Positions 50,789 to 59,588 of a stretch of 64,000 nucleotides of DNA are shown piece by piece. The notes under the pieces were generated by a model. The model was not told the origin of the DNA, did not search any database, and saw only the letters and a program-made list of their open reading frames with translations. Origin of the DNA: Desulfatibacillum aliphaticivorans DSM 15576 (GTDB lineage: Bacteria > Desulfobacterota > Desulfobacteria > Desulfobacterales > Desulfatibacillaceae). The stretch is from the NCBI RefSeq assembly GCF_000429905.1, contig NZ_AUCT01000009.1, positions 124,001-188,000 of the forward strand, given 5' to 3'. The translations under genes and the position numbers were made by a program. Position 1 is the first letter of the stretch; the number at the start of each line of letters is the position of its first letter.

Positions 50789-51931
50789 ATGGAATTCGCG
50801 TTTTCCCGTGAACAACTCATGTTCAAAAAAGAAGTGCTTAATTTCGCCAAAAAGGAAATCGCCCCCAGGGCCCAGGAACACGACCTCAAAGGAGAATTCG
50901 ACCTGGAATCCTTTAAGAAAATGGCGGACTTCGGAATCCTGGGACTGCATTTTCCCGAAGAATACGGCGGAAGCGGCGCCGACGTCATCACCACGGCCCT
51001 GGCCGGAGAGGCGCTGGCTGAAGGCGGGGCCGACTCGGGCTTTTTGCTGGCCTACGGCGCCCATACCTTTTTATGCGGCGACACCATTTTCAGGAACGCC
51101 GCGGAGGAGCAGCGGAAAAAATACATTCCCAAAATCTGCTCCGGCGAGATGATCGGATGCATGGGCGTGACCGAGCCCGACGCCGGCTCGGACATGGCTT
51201 CCATGAAGACCACCGCCGAAAAGGCCGGCGATAAATACATATTGAACGGCAGCAAGATGTTCATTACCAACGGCCCCATTGCCGACGTGGCCGTGGTCTA
51301 CGCCAAGACCGACCCCACGGCCAAGCACGCCGGGGTTTCGGCTTTTATTGTGGAAAAGGGAACTCCGGGCTTCTCGGCCGGGCCTCCCTTGAAAAAAATG
51401 GGCGTGCGCACCTCGTTGACTTCGGAGCTGATTTTCGCTGATTGCGAAGTTCCCGCGGAAAACCTCCTGGGCAAGGAAGGGGACGGCTTTAAAATGGCCT
51501 CCCAGACCGTGGAGTGGGACAGAAGCGTGCTCCTGGCGCCCACCGTGGGATCGGTAGCCTACCTAATTAACAAGTGCTCCCGCTACGCCAAGGACCGCAT
51601 CCAGTTCGACCACCCCATCGCCGAATACCAGGCTGTCAAGCGCAAGCTGGCCGAGTTGAAAATATTCGAAGAAGCCGCCCGCTCCCTGGTGTACCGCATC
51701 GCCTGGGCCAAGGACCAGGGCCAGCCCCTGAACCATCTTTACGCCTCCGTGGCCAAACTCTTCATCGGCGACTGGAGCATGGCCCCCATGAACGACGCGG
51801 TCACCCTTCACGGCGGATACGGCTACTGCCAGGAATACGACGTGGAACGGGTTTTCCGGGACGGCCGTTTGGCCGCCATCGGCGGGGGAACTTCGGATAT
51901 TCAAAGGATGATTATCAGCCGCATGATCTGA
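50789..51931 (+). CDS. Acyl-CoA dehydrogenase, subunit alpha of a pair
   Basis: A 380-residue flavin dehydrogenase. The N-terminal helical domain, FAD-binding CMGVTEPDAGSDMASMKT near 126, and C-terminal HGGYGYCQEYDVERVFRD are as in the family. The usual catalytic Glu (in EGTS) is Gly here (IGGGTSDIQR); the alternative base position used by isovaleryl-CoA dehydrogenase has EWDR, so an acidic residue is available there. Together with the next gene, which has lost several standard motifs, it resembles the alpha2beta2 dehydrogenases of steroid side-chain degradation. It has only a weak ribosome site (AGAGG). Confidence 0.9.
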   Translation: MEFAFSREQLMFKKEVLNFAKKEIAPRAQEHDLKGEFDLESFKKMADFGILGLHFPEEYGGSGADVITTALAGEALAEGGADSGFLLAYGAHTFLCGDTIFRNAAEEQRKKYIPKICSGEMIGCMGVTEPDAGSDMASMKTTAEKAGDKYILNGSKMFITNGPIADVAVVYAKTDPTAKHAGVSAFIVEKGTPGFSAGPPLKKMGVRTSLTSELIFADCEVPAENLLGKEGDGFKMASQTVEWDRSVLLAPTVGSVAYLINKCSRYAKDRIQFDHPIAEYQAVKRKLAELKIFEEAARSLVYRIAWAKDQGQPLNHLYASVAKLFIGDWSMAPMNDAVTLHGGYGYCQEYDVERVFRDGRLAAIGGGTSDIQRMIISRMI

Positions 51932-51979
51932 TCGCCCTTTGCGGTCTGCATGTAAAAGTCTTACCGGCGAGGAGCTGCA

Positions 51980-53089
51980 ATGCAATACGAGTTTTCACAA
52001 CAAAGCAACGAGCTGTTTGGAGCCCTGGAGTCCGTTATTTCCAATTTGGACATAAAGGATGGGCAAGCGGACGACTCCCTGTTGAGAAGCGCCGCCGCCT
52101 CCCTGGCGTCCACCGGCTACCTGAACCTGGGCCTGAGCGAGGCCGGAGAATCGCCCGCCATGTTCAAGGCCATGGAAGCCGCGGCCGCGGCATCGCCCTC
52201 CCTGTACCTGAAGCTGGAAGTCAGCGCGCGGGTTTTCGGTCGGGTCGTGGCCCGGTGGGGAAGCGACTGGCAAAAGGAAAAAATCCTTTCGCCGCTGCTT
52301 TTCGGCGAGCTTTTGGGAACCCTGGCCTTGTCCGAGGAATCCCTGAATGTGGACAACGACCCCTTGCAAACCATGGGCGAGAAAAACGGCGACATGGTTG
52401 TCGTAAACGGCCGCAAACAGTTTGTGGTGAACGGCGCGGACGCCGACTGCATAGCCGTCGCCGGAGTCCTGAACGGGCAGGGCGCCCTGTTCCTCATTCC
52501 CAAAGGCGCCAAGGGGCTGGAGGTCGGGCCTCCGTTCTCCGCCCTGGGTTATGAAAGCGCCGGCATTTGCAGCCTGGAGTTGAAAGACTGCACCGTCCCC
52601 GAAGCTCAGGTCATCTCCGGGCTGAAAATGGACGACATGCTGGACACGCTCCGGTTTTGGGAAAACCAGGTGCTCATCGGCGCCAGCCTGGGCCTGATGA
52701 AAGCCTCCTTTGAAGAGGCCCGCGTTTACGCAAAGTCCCACAAGACCGGCGGCCGCCCCATCATAGCCTATCAGGAAGTGGGATTCCGGCTGTCCGACAT
52801 GCTCACCCTGCATCAGGCCGCCCAGTTGCTGGCATACCGGGCCGGGTGGATGGCCGACTCCAAGGACAAGGAAGCAACCGCCCTGATCCTGTGCGCCAAG
52901 GTTTTTGCCACCGAAGCTGCGGAAAAGGTTTCCAGCGACGCCCTGAAAATTCTGGGCGCCAAGGGTTTTGCAACGCCCAATCCCGCCGAATCCGGCTTTA
53001 GAAGCTCCAAGTTCGGCCAGATCGCCGGAACGTCCACGGAAATCAGCCGCATGAAAATCGGGGACGCGGTCCTGGGCAAGAGAAAGTAA
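51980..53089 (+). CDS. Acyl-CoA dehydrogenase-like partner subunit
   Basis: A 369-residue protein of the acyl-CoA dehydrogenase fold. It lacks the family's TEPxAGSD FAD motif (ALSEESLNVDN stands there) and its C-terminal motif is IAGTSTEISRMKIGD, without the catalytic Glu. Its ancestor was an active enzyme, but it probably now forms the second half of a heteromeric enzyme with the upstream subunit, 48 bases away. GGCGAGGAGCTG precedes the ATG. A large palindromic repeat follows at 53094-53167 before the next gene of the operon. Confidence 0.82.
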   Translation: MQYEFSQQSNELFGALESVISNLDIKDGQADDSLLRSAAASLASTGYLNLGLSEAGESPAMFKAMEAAAAASPSLYLKLEVSARVFGRVVARWGSDWQKEKILSPLLFGELLGTLALSEESLNVDNDPLQTMGEKNGDMVVVNGRKQFVVNGADADCIAVAGVLNGQGALFLIPKGAKGLEVGPPFSALGYESAGICSLELKDCTVPEAQVISGLKMDDMLDTLRFWENQVLIGASLGLMKASFEEARVYAKSHKTGGRPIIAYQEVGFRLSDMLTLHQAAQLLAYRAGWMADSKDKEATALILCAKVFATEAAEKVSSDALKILGAKGFATPNPAESGFRSSKFGQIAGTSTEISRMKIGDAVLGKRK

Positions 53090-53093
53090 AACC

Positions 53094-53167
53094 ATGGGGT
53101 CAAATCTACGTTTGACGTTTGAGAAGTGAAAAAAACGGTCAAACGTCAAAAGTAGATTTGACCCCAT
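53094..53167. repeat. Large inverted repeat, full palindromic copy
   Basis: The arms ATGGGGTCAAATCTACGTTT (continuing GACGTTTGA) and TCAAACGTCAAAAGTAGATT (continuing TGACCCCAT) are complementary over 29 bases with one mismatch, separated by a 16-base loop. The left arm recurs exactly for 31 bases at 60624-60654. It may act as an attenuator or RNA processing signal in the operon, or as a transposable REP-like element. Confidence 0.85.
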
Positions 53168-53224
53168 CCTGGCGAGGTTTTTTTAAATAAATCAACCCAA
53201 CCATCAAAGCGGAGGTTTTTGGGC

Positions 53225-54118
53225 ATGGATATTTTAAGACTCACGGTATTAGGCGCAGGCGTCATGGGGCATGGCATCGCGCAAAAGGCGGCCATGTCGG
53301 GCATCAAGACCACCTTGTTCGACATTGATCAGACCATGCTGGACAAGGCCCAGGGCGTTATCTCGAAAAACATTGAAAAGCATTTTGTGGGCAAGGGGAA
53401 AATCACGGCGGAAGAGGGCGAGGAAATCCTAGGCCGTCTCACCACTTCCACGGACCTGGTCGCCGCCGCCAAAGAGGCGGACATGGTCATCGAGGCCGTG
53501 CCGGAAAACCTGGAGCTGAAAAAAAGCCTGTTTTCCAAGCTGGATGAAATCTGCCCGGAACATGCCATTCTGGCTACCAATACGTCGGTGCTGCCCGTAA
53601 CCGCCATCGCCGGCGCCACCAAGCGCCCGGAAAAATGCATCGGGACGCATTTTTTCAATCCCGCCGCGGTCATGAAGCTGGTGGAAGTGGTCCTGCCCGT
53701 GGGCGTGGCTGAAGAAACCGTGGAAACGGTCATGAACTTCTGCAAGCAGTTGGGCAAGGTTCCGGTCCGGGTCAAGGACGTGCCAGGATTCATCGTCAAC
53801 CGCCTCTTGTGCCCCTTATATATGGAAGCCGCCCAGATCGTCCTGGAAGGCACGGCCACGGCCGAGGAAGTGGACACGGCCATGAAGCTGGGCGCCGGAC
53901 ATCCCATGGGCCCCTGCGAACTGGCCGATTTCGGCGGCTTCGACGTCATCCAGATGGCTCAGGACAGCATCTACGAATACACCCATCGCGAAAGCGATCG
54001 CTTGAACATTCTGTACCGCAAAATGCTGGAAGCAGGCAGGCTGGGCCGGAAGAACGGCAAGGGCTTCTACGATTACGAAGCCGACGGAACCAAAAAGCTC
54101 TTCAAACTTTTCCAATAA
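53225..54118 (+). CDS. 3-hydroxyacyl-CoA dehydrogenase
   Basis: A 297-residue NAD-dependent enzyme. N-terminal Rossmann motif VLGAGVMGHGIAQKAAM, acidic FDIDQ for NAD, then IEAVPENLELKKSLF, LATNTSVLPVTAIA and the catalytic GTHFFNPAAVMKLVEVV, followed by DVPGFIVNRLLCP and GAGHPMGPCELADFGG. It converts (S)-3-hydroxyacyl-CoA to 3-ketoacyl-CoA. ATG at 53225 is used; GGAGG stands nine bases upstream. It starts the second half of the operon after the palindromic repeat and is followed 18 bases later by an enoyl-CoA hydratase. Confidence 0.95.
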   Translation: MDILRLTVLGAGVMGHGIAQKAAMSGIKTTLFDIDQTMLDKAQGVISKNIEKHFVGKGKITAEEGEEILGRLTTSTDLVAAAKEADMVIEAVPENLELKKSLFSKLDEICPEHAILATNTSVLPVTAIAGATKRPEKCIGTHFFNPAAVMKLVEVVLPVGVAEETVETVMNFCKQLGKVPVRVKDVPGFIVNRLLCPLYMEAAQIVLEGTATAEEVDTAMKLGAGHPMGPCELADFGGFDVIQMAQDSIYEYTHRESDRLNILYRKMLEAGRLGRKNGKGFYDYEADGTKKLFKLFQ

Positions 54119-54136
54119 ACGACGTGAGGAATTCCC

Positions 54137-54922
54137 ATGGAATTTGAAGATATCAGAGTGGAAAAGGCGGACGGAATCGCCGTCATCACCATTGACCGGC
54201 CCAAGGTTCTCAACGCCATTCGCTACGTGACCATGCTGGAGATCGACAAGGCTCTGGACGACATCGAGGAAGACGAAAGCATCCGGGTGCTGGTGATCAC
54301 CGGCGCCGGGGACAAAGCCTTTATCTCCGGCGGCGACATTTCCATCATGGCAAGGGGTCGCGGATACGTGGAAACCCTGACCGAAACGCCCAAGGGCCAG
54401 GCGGTCTGCACTCGGATCGAGCATTTTCCCAAGCCGGTCATCGCCCGGATCAACGGCTTCGCCCTGGGCGGAGGCACGGAAGTGGCCCTTTCGTGCGACA
54501 TCCGCATCGCTGTGGAGCACGCCATTATGGGCCTGCCTGAAATCAAGCTGGGCATCATCCCGGGCTACGGGGGAACCCAGCGTCTGCCCCGGCTGGTTGG
54601 CATGGGCAAAGCCAAGGAGCTTATCATGACCGGCGATCACATCTCCGCCATGGAAGCCCTGAACATCGGGCTGGTGAACCACGTGGTCCCCAAAGAAGAG
54701 CTGGACGTTCTGGTTTCCAAGATGGCCGGTAAAATCGCCAGCAAAAGCCCCATCGCTTTGCACATGGCCAAGGCCTCCATCAATAACGGCGTGCAGGCCG
54801 ATCTCAGGACCGGTCTGGATTATGAAGCCCGCTGCTTTTCCCTGTGCTTCGGCTCCGAAGACAGGGTGGAGGGCACCAACGCATTCATGGAGAAGCGCAA
54901 GCCCAAGTTCACGGGCCGTTAG
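54137..54922 (+). CDS. Enoyl-CoA hydratase
   Basis: A 261-residue crotonase with both catalytic glutamates: NGFALGGGTEVALSCDIR near 110 and IMGLPEIKLGIIPGYGGTQR near 133. It begins with the usual strand and VITIDRPKVLNAIRY. It should hydrate trans-2-enoyl-CoA to the (S)-3-hydroxyacyl-CoA used by the preceding dehydrogenase. It is the only crotonase of the window that keeps both Glu and so is the standard beta-oxidation hydratase of this cluster. GTGAGGAATTCCC stands before the ATG. Confidence 0.93.
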   Translation: MEFEDIRVEKADGIAVITIDRPKVLNAIRYVTMLEIDKALDDIEEDESIRVLVITGAGDKAFISGGDISIMARGRGYVETLTETPKGQAVCTRIEHFPKPVIARINGFALGGGTEVALSCDIRIAVEHAIMGLPEIKLGIIPGYGGTQRLPRLVGMGKAKELIMTGDHISAMEALNIGLVNHVVPKEELDVLVSKMAGKIASKSPIALHMAKASINNGVQADLRTGLDYEARCFSLCFGSEDRVEGTNAFMEKRKPKFTGR

Positions 54923-55017
54923 ATATCCGTTTCCGCGGCAAGGTGTGGAGCCTTGCCCGGAAATTCTCATTTGCCGGGGGTATTTACCTAATTTCTTAGG
55001 ATAAAAAGGTGGAAGCA

Positions 55018-56202
55018 ATGAAAGAAGTTTACTTGGTGGACGGAGTCAGAACGGCCATCGGCAGGATGGGCGGCTCCTTGTCCATGTTCCGGCCGGAGGA
55101 ACTGGCCGCATTCGCCCTGAAGGGGCTCATAGAAAAAACAGGCATTGACCCGTCCATTGTGGACGACGTGCTGGTCGGGCATGCCTGCACGAATAACGCG
55201 GCGGTGAACATCGCCAGATGGGCGGCGCTGAAGGCGGGCTTTCCGTACTCCGTGCCGGCCCAGACTGTGGAAAGGCAATGCGGCTCCGCGCTCCAGACCA
55301 TCAATTCCGCGGCCGCCAACATCAAGGCCGGCTTCGGCGAGGTGTACATCGCCGGAGGGTGTGAATCCTGGAGCAATCAGCCTTATCTCATGGAGCGCCA
55401 AAAGCAGCCTTTCTCCCTGGTTCCGCCCAAGTATATCACCCGGCAGGTGGGACCCACCGAGGAAACCGATGCGCCCATGGGCATTGTGGCTGAGATCCTG
55501 GCCGACGAGTTCGGCGTTTCCCGCGAGGAGCAGGACGCCTTCGGGCTGCGCAGCCAGACCCGGGCCATCCAGGCCATCAAGGAGGGATATTTCAAGGAGG
55601 AAATCGTTCCCGTGAAAGTCCCGCAAAGAAAAGGCGATCCCATCATTTTCGACCAGGACGAGCATCCCCGGGAGACCAACCCCGAGAAGCTGGCCAAGCT
55701 GCGTCCAGCCTTTAAAAAAGACGGAACCGTCACCGCCGGAACTTCTTCGGGCCTGAACGACGGCGCCGTGGCCAACTTGGTCGCATCCCAGGAAAAATGC
55801 GAGGAATTGAGCTTAAAGCCCCTGGCCCGCTTTGTCTCCTGCGCCCTTGGCGCCCGGGAGCCCAAATACATGGGCGTGGCGCCGGTCATTGCCATGGAAA
55901 AAGCCTTGGTTAACGCAGGACTCACCATGGCCGACATGGACGTGGTGGAGTGCAACGAGGCTTTCGCCTCCCAGACCCTGGCCGTCATGAAAAGCCTCAA
56001 GAAAAACGGCCACGAGTTTGACGAGGAAAAATGGAATCCCAACGGCGGCGCCATTGCTTTCGGCCATCCCAACGGCATGTCCGGCGGCAGGCTGGCCCTG
56101 GCCGTTGTGCATCAGTTGAAGCGCATCCAGGGCCGTTACGGCATGGCCACGCTGTGCATCGGCGGAGGCCAGGGAATCGCCGCCATCTTCGAAAGAATAT
56201 AG
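55018..56202 (+). CDS. Thiolase (acetyl-CoA acyltransferase)
   Basis: A 394-residue thiolase with the full active site: Cys in VERQCGSALQTI near 88, NEAFA near 317, His in AIAFGHPNGMSGGR near 347, and Cys in LCIGGGQGIA near 378. The ATG at 55018 is preferred; a GTG three codons upstream is inside the ribosome site AAGGTGGAAGC. It cleaves 3-ketoacyl-CoA with CoA to acetyl-CoA (or propionyl-CoA) and a shortened acyl-CoA, the last step of the beta-oxidation round built from the preceding genes. The next gene begins eight bases after its stop. Confidence 0.95.
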   Translation: MKEVYLVDGVRTAIGRMGGSLSMFRPEELAAFALKGLIEKTGIDPSIVDDVLVGHACTNNAAVNIARWAALKAGFPYSVPAQTVERQCGSALQTINSAAANIKAGFGEVYIAGGCESWSNQPYLMERQKQPFSLVPPKYITRQVGPTEETDAPMGIVAEILADEFGVSREEQDAFGLRSQTRAIQAIKEGYFKEEIVPVKVPQRKGDPIIFDQDEHPRETNPEKLAKLRPAFKKDGTVTAGTSSGLNDGAVANLVASQEKCEELSLKPLARFVSCALGAREPKYMGVAPVIAMEKALVNAGLTMADMDVVECNEAFASQTLAVMKSLKKNGHEFDEEKWNPNGGAIAFGHPNGMSGGRLALAVVHQLKRIQGRYGMATLCIGGGQGIAAIFERI

Positions 56203-56210
56203 GGGGAGTC

Positions 56211-57359
56211 ATGTCTGACAGAGTTGCAATAGTCGGAGTCGCCCAAACGCGGTTCAGCCCCAAAAGGGCCGACGCCAACGTGGCTGAACTGGCCTACGAA
56301 GTCATTGAGAAGGTCCTGAACGACACGGGCCTTTCCATTGAAAAGGACATCGACAACACCATCAGCTGCTCCCACGACATCTGGGACGGCCAGACAATTT
56401 CCAATATCGGCATTACCGACGTGGCCGGCGGCCATCTTCGCACGGAAGAAAAAATGGCCATGGACGGCAGCACGGCGGCCTATTACGGCACCGTGGGAAT
56501 CCTGTCCGGCGAATACGAATGCACCTTGCTGCTCGCCCACACCAAAATGTCCCAGACCAACCGGCACATCGTCAATAACGACGCCTTTGAGCCCATATAC
56601 TCCCGTCAGTTGGGCCTGGACTTCACCTCCGCAGGCGCCTTGCAGGCCAGAAGGTACATGCACGCCCACAACCTTTCCAGGGAGGACACGGCCCGGGTGG
56701 TCATGAAAAATCTGGGCGCCGCCATGGCCAATCCGCTCTCCTGCCGGTTCGGTTATTACGGGATGGACGACGTGCTTTCCTCTGAAATGGAAGCCGATCC
56801 CCTGACCACCATGGACATCGCGCCGGACGTGGACGGCGCTGTGGCCATGATTGTCGCGTCCGAAAGCAAGGCGAAAAAGATTACGGATACGCCGGTCTGG
56901 ATTCAAGGCCTGGGCTCCTGCTACGACGACTATTTTTTGGGAGACCGGGATCTTGCGGAATGCATGGCTTTGGAAAAAGCCGCAGCCCAGGCTTATAAAA
57001 TGGCCGGGATAAGCAACCCCGTCAAAGACCTGGACTTGATCGAGCTGTCCGACGAATTTTCCTATCAGGAGCTTTTATGGCTGGAAGGCCTGGGCGTGTG
57101 CAAGCCCGGGGAAGCCGCCAAGCTGACCGAGTCCGGCTTTACCTCCAGGGAGGGAGAGCTCCCCGTAAATCCGTCCGGCGGCGTGCTTTCCGGAGTTCCC
57201 GCCAACGTCATGGGCCTCAACCGGGTGGCCGAGGCGGCGCTTCAGTTGATGGGCAAAGCGGGCGAGCGCCAGGTGCAAAACGCCAAACGCGCCGTCGCTC
57301 AGGGGCATACGGGATTTTGCGGACAACATCAATGCGTCATCGTGCTGGGAAACCAATAA
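56211..57359 (+). CDS. SCP2-thiolase-like protein 1 (aldolase-type)
   Basis: A 382-residue thiolase-fold protein. GGGGGAG stands before the ATG. The N-terminus DRVAIVGVAQTRFSPKRADA is typical of SCP2/lipid-transfer-type thiolases. The nucleophile Cys region of true thiolases is absent, and there is no His as in GHPxG. Such proteins, when paired with a DUF35 partner, act as aldolases or thiolases on side chains (Ltp2 with ChsH2-DUF35, or BbsB with BbsA in toluene breakdown). The next gene is a second one, and two DUF35 genes follow, giving two candidate pairs. It is 8 bases after the thiolase stop. Confidence 0.85.
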   Translation: MSDRVAIVGVAQTRFSPKRADANVAELAYEVIEKVLNDTGLSIEKDIDNTISCSHDIWDGQTISNIGITDVAGGHLRTEEKMAMDGSTAAYYGTVGILSGEYECTLLLAHTKMSQTNRHIVNNDAFEPIYSRQLGLDFTSAGALQARRYMHAHNLSREDTARVVMKNLGAAMANPLSCRFGYYGMDDVLSSEMEADPLTTMDIAPDVDGAVAMIVASESKAKKITDTPVWIQGLGSCYDDYFLGDRDLAECMALEKAAAQAYKMAGISNPVKDLDLIELSDEFSYQELLWLEGLGVCKPGEAAKLTESGFTSREGELPVNPSGGVLSGVPANVMGLNRVAEAALQLMGKAGERQVQNAKRAVAQGHTGFCGQHQCVIVLGNQ

Positions 57360-57371
57360 GGGAGGGATGAT

Positions 57372-58541
57372 ATGAAACGCAATGTGGCCATAATCGGCGG
57401 CGGCCAAACTTATCATGCCGCCCGCAGGCACGACGTGGACCAGGGCGAGATGGTCAACGAAGCCGTACGGGCCGCCCTTAAAGACGCCCAGATGACCATG
57501 GACGACATCGACGCGGTGTTTTTGGGCAACATGGAATTTTTCGAGGGCACCCACCTGACCGACTGCTGGCTGGCCGGCTCTGCAGGAGCTTACGGCAAGC
57601 CCGGCATGAAGATCACCACGGGCGGCACCGTGGGCGCCACCATCATCGGCGCGGGCATGCATCATATAGCTGCGGGTCTTTTTGACAGGGTTTTGTGCAT
57701 AGGCTTTGAAAAGCAGGAGGAAGGGGACACAGGCGCCATCCTGAGCGGCGTGGCCCATCCTTTGTACGGACGCTCCATGGCCGGCGCGGCCGTGGGATAC
57801 TTCGCCATGATGGGAACTTCCTACATGGCCGCCTGGGGCGCCAAGGAAGAGCACGCGGCCATGGTCGCAGTCAAAGCCCGGCAGAACGCCCGCAAGAACC
57901 AATACGCTCATCTGAAGCTGGATATCACCATAGAAGACGCTTTGAACTCCCGCATGCTGGCTTATCCGGTCCGGATGCTGGATATGTGCCCGGCCTCCAA
58001 CGGCGCCTGCGCTGTTATTCTGGGGGACGAAAAAACTGCCAAGGATCGCTGCAAAAAGCCTGTCTGGATTCGGGCCATGGACACCGCCCATAACGAACAG
58101 TTTGAAATCGACTGGCGGAATGTCACCCTGACCAAGCCCATCTTTTCCACGGCTTGCGCGGCCAGGATGTACAAAAGGCTGGGCGTGGACGATCCCAAAA
58201 AATATTTCGACGTGTTCGAAATTTACGAGCCGGCGACCTGGGCGGAAATGGTCTGGTACGAAGACCTGGGCCTGTGCGGCCGAGGCGAGGGCTTCAAGCT
58301 CATGGAGGAAGGCGCCACGGCCATTGACGGCCCCATCCCTGTGAATCCTTCGGGCGGAGTCTTGTCCACAAACTGCATCGGCGCTTCCGCCATGCTGCGC
58401 GTTTGGGAGGCGGCCCTGCAAATTCGGGGCGACGCCGGAGGCCATCAGGTTCCCAATGAGGTCAATCGGGCTTTGGCCACGGCATACGGCGGGACCAACT
58501 GGACCGTCATGACCGCTTTGTCGAGTTCCACCGAGGATTAA
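57372..58541 (+). CDS. SCP2-thiolase-like protein 2
   Basis: A 389-residue thiolase-fold protein, starting MKRNVAIIGGGQTYHAARRH, 12 bases after the previous gene. Like its neighbour it lacks the catalytic Cys of degradative thiolases and has the C-terminal IPVNPSGGVLSTNCIGASAM, typical of the lipid-transfer group (a Gly-rich loop in place of the His motif). It is more closely spaced with the DUF35 genes. Likely partner of one of them in a retro-aldol or thiolytic cleavage. GGAGGGATGAT precedes the ATG. Confidence 0.85.
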   Translation: MKRNVAIIGGGQTYHAARRHDVDQGEMVNEAVRAALKDAQMTMDDIDAVFLGNMEFFEGTHLTDCWLAGSAGAYGKPGMKITTGGTVGATIIGAGMHHIAAGLFDRVLCIGFEKQEEGDTGAILSGVAHPLYGRSMAGAAVGYFAMMGTSYMAAWGAKEEHAAMVAVKARQNARKNQYAHLKLDITIEDALNSRMLAYPVRMLDMCPASNGACAVILGDEKTAKDRCKKPVWIRAMDTAHNEQFEIDWRNVTLTKPIFSTACAARMYKRLGVDDPKKYFDVFEIYEPATWAEMVWYEDLGLCGRGEGFKLMEEGATAIDGPIPVNPSGGVLSTNCIGASAMLRVWEAALQIRGDAGGHQVPNEVNRALATAYGGTNWTVMTALSSSTED

Positions 58542-58572
58542 ACCTAATGCGCCCTTGGGAAAGGATGTTGGC

Positions 58573-59073
58573 ATGAATCAGAAAAATACGGATACCGAAC
58601 AAATATGCGTCCCCATGACCGTGGACGTCCCGTACCGGTTTGCGGCGGGCAAGTACATGGCCAGGTTTTTGACGGAGCTTAGGGATAACGGCCGCTTTGT
58701 GGGCATCAAGTGCCCTTCCTGCAACCGGGTTCAGATGCCTCCCCGGGTGGTGTGCGCGGCATGCCACGTGAAAAATGACGAGTGGGTGGAGCTGTCCTCC
58801 GAAGGTACGATGGTCGGATTTACCATCATGTACCTTCCTTTGACGGATCCCACCACGGGAAAGCCCCACGAACCGCCCTTTGTGTACGGGTCGGTCAGGC
58901 TGGACGGTTCGGACTCCACCGTGGAGCACATGGTCAACGTAGAGCCGGACCTGGACAAAGTCTGGGTGGGCATGCGGATGAAAGTGGTCTTGCGGGACAG
59001 GGAAGAGCGCATTGGGGATTTGAGCGACATCATACATTTTGAACCTCTTCCGGGCCAGAAAAGGCCGCAGTAA
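58573..59073 (+). CDS. DUF35 OB-fold protein with zinc ribbon, 1
   Basis: A 166-residue protein. A rubredoxin-like zinc ribbon (KCPSCNRVQMPPRVVCAACH near 45-65, four Cys) is followed by an OB-fold domain (ELSSEGTMVGFTIMYLPLTD). This is the DUF35 architecture, seen beside SCP2-type thiolases where it binds acyl-CoA and completes the active site. ATG at 58573 has AAGGATG before it; another ATG at 58555 lies too close to the preceding stop. It follows SCP2-like protein 2 and belongs to the same operon. Confidence 0.88.
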   Translation: MNQKNTDTEQICVPMTVDVPYRFAAGKYMARFLTELRDNGRFVGIKCPSCNRVQMPPRVVCAACHVKNDEWVELSSEGTMVGFTIMYLPLTDPTTGKPHEPPFVYGSVRLDGSDSTVEHMVNVEPDLDKVWVGMRMKVVLRDREERIGDLSDIIHFEPLPGQKRPQ

Positions 59074-59096
59074 TATATTTCGGGGGGAAAGAGATA

Positions 59097-59561
59097 ATGG
59101 AAAGTAAATCCGTCCAAGCTCCATTTGAGGTGGATCAGCATATTACAGCCCACAGCAATTACTTCGTCGGAAAAATGGGCAGCAAGTTCTATATCGCCCT
59201 TAGGGACTCCAAGGAAATCCTGGGCGTCCGGTGCAAGACCTGCTCCAAAGTGCTTTGGCCGCCCCGGGAAACCTGCGGCCGCTGCTTTTCTCTGCTTACG
59301 GAAGACGATTTGGTGAAAATCGGCCCGGGCGGGAGCGTGGTTTCGTTCACCCGCGTGCATTACAATGAGCCCATCCATCCCGACGTGGACGCCCCCCTGG
59401 TTTACGCCGTGATTCAACTGGACGGGGCCGACTCCGGCATGACCCATCTGATCGGCCGGGTGGATCCCGACCAGATTGAGATCGGCATGCGCGTGACCCC
59501 GGTCTTCATAGAAAACAGAAAGGGCAACATTCTGGACATTGTGTATTTCAAGCCGGAATAA
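59097..59561 (+). CDS. DUF35 OB-fold protein with zinc ribbon, 2
   Basis: A 154-residue protein with a zinc ribbon (VRCKTCSKVLWPPRETCGRC near 42) and an OB-fold (GSVVSFTRVHYNEPI and onward). It is clearly related to the previous DUF35 protein but much diverged. Two DUF35 genes with two SCP2-like genes in one operon suggest two dedicated pairs, perhaps for two cleavage steps. GGGGGGAAAGAGATA precedes the ATG. Confidence 0.88.
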   Translation: MESKSVQAPFEVDQHITAHSNYFVGKMGSKFYIALRDSKEILGVRCKTCSKVLWPPRETCGRCFSLLTEDDLVKIGPGGSVVSFTRVHYNEPIHPDVDAPLVYAVIQLDGADSGMTHLIGRVDPDQIEIGMRVTPVFIENRKGNILDIVYFKPE

Positions 59562-59588
59562 ACAGGATTAGGCGGCAAAGGGGGACTC

